Under the pieces are notes generated by a model, which worked only from the letters and a program-made list of their open reading frames with translations, was not told the DNA's origin and did no database searches. Of a stretch of DNA of 64,000 nt, positions 63,834 through 64,000 are shown piece after piece (position 1 is the stretch's first letter; the number at the start of each line of letters is the position of its first letter). Position numbers and translations under genes: made by a program. Source of the stretch: Actinomycetota bacterium (GTDB lineage: Bacteria; Actinomycetota; Aquicultoria; Aquicultorales; Aquicultoraceae); contig JAGXSZ010000030.1 of assembly GCA_018333515.1 (NCBI GenBank), positions 2,501-66,500 on the forward strand. The letters are read 5' to 3'.

Positions 63834-64000
63834 AAAATTCGACCCTTTCTTTAAATAATAATCTGCCGGTCTTTCTGCGCACCGCAGCCTATCTTTGGCA
63901 TCCTTTATTTATAACCATTCTAGCCGGCCTTTGAACGCTCGTCCTCGGGATGTGTGTCGACGCAGGTCGGCAGTCCGGCATATATGGTCGGATACTTTGG
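63834..64000. other. Window end, no gene seen
   Basis: Upstream region of the DUF255 gene. No promoter or gene identified before the window ends. Confidence 0.4.

Overview
This is bacterial chromosome of moderate GC content (mid-50s per cent by eye). It looks like an anaerobic or microaerophilic, c-type-cytochrome-rich organism that uses selenium. Lineage cannot be fixed from the sequence alone; leaderless-looking starts, frequent GTG/TTG starts and gene content would fit a deep-branching Actinobacteria-like or Firmicutes-like group, held with low confidence. Genes are tightly packed in short operons and TGA is an ordinary stop codon in most of them.

Layout. 0-4 kb: 3' part of a 23S rRNA gene interrupted by a group I intron encoding a LAGLIDADG endonuclease, a 5S rRNA gene, an MntA/HepT toxin-antitoxin pair, a second 5S copy with a divergent 3' half, and a tRNA 3'-end-like scrap. 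4-6 kb: ABC transporter whose permease has an in-frame TGA followed by a SECIS-like hairpin. 6.0-9 kb: three DsrE-like proteins and a haem lipoprotein behind one promoter. 9-17.3 kb: PMT-type glycosyltransferase, YeeE/YedE transporter with TusA, Cys-rich protein, two radical SAM enzymes, NrfH-like tetrahaem cytochrome, glycosyltransferase. 17.4-19.1 kb: ethylbenzene-dehydrogenase-type haem protein. 19.7-22.7 kb: selenium-type cluster (YedF-like TusA, YedE, SclA-like PLP enzyme, DUF3343). 22.9-25.1 kb: paired HEAT-repeat genes and paired small proteins. 26.3-29.4 kb: C_GCAxxG protein, TIGR04283-type glycosyltransferase, ArsS-like radical SAM, MTA phosphorylase (arsenosugar-like set). 29.5-40.9 kb: RDD protein, slipin/NfeD pair, PPC protein, Yip1 protein, MacAB-type efflux system, methyltransferase, MFS transporter. 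41.3-51.5 kb: SpoIIE phosphatase, then a metal island (P1B ATPase with an SCA motif, small membrane proteins, HMA2-like, DUF2325, FeoA-like, Fur-like box, FetAB iron exporter), then GGDEF/HD-GYP. 51.8-56.4 kb: gluconate-dehydrogenase-like GMC pair and a GAF/HD-GYP protein, also with in-frame TGA plus SECIS-like hairpin. 56.5-64 kb: rhodanese lipoprotein, dapA, FliK-like and FlhB-like pair, PfkB kinase, DUF255 thioredoxin-fold protein.

How the parts fit. The selenium cluster makes selenocysteine use plausible, and two genes carry TGA codons with correctly placed hairpins, so both are best read as candidate new selenoproteins. The 43.3-49.1 kb block combines iron export (FetAB), a P1B-6-like ATPase and small PGRLR-motif proteins behind a Fur-like box, reminiscent of ferrosome (Fez) loci. 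The sulfur-transfer and cytochrome genes of 6-19 kb suggest sulfur or selenium oxyanion handling linked to periplasmic electron transfer; no terminal reductase is in the window.
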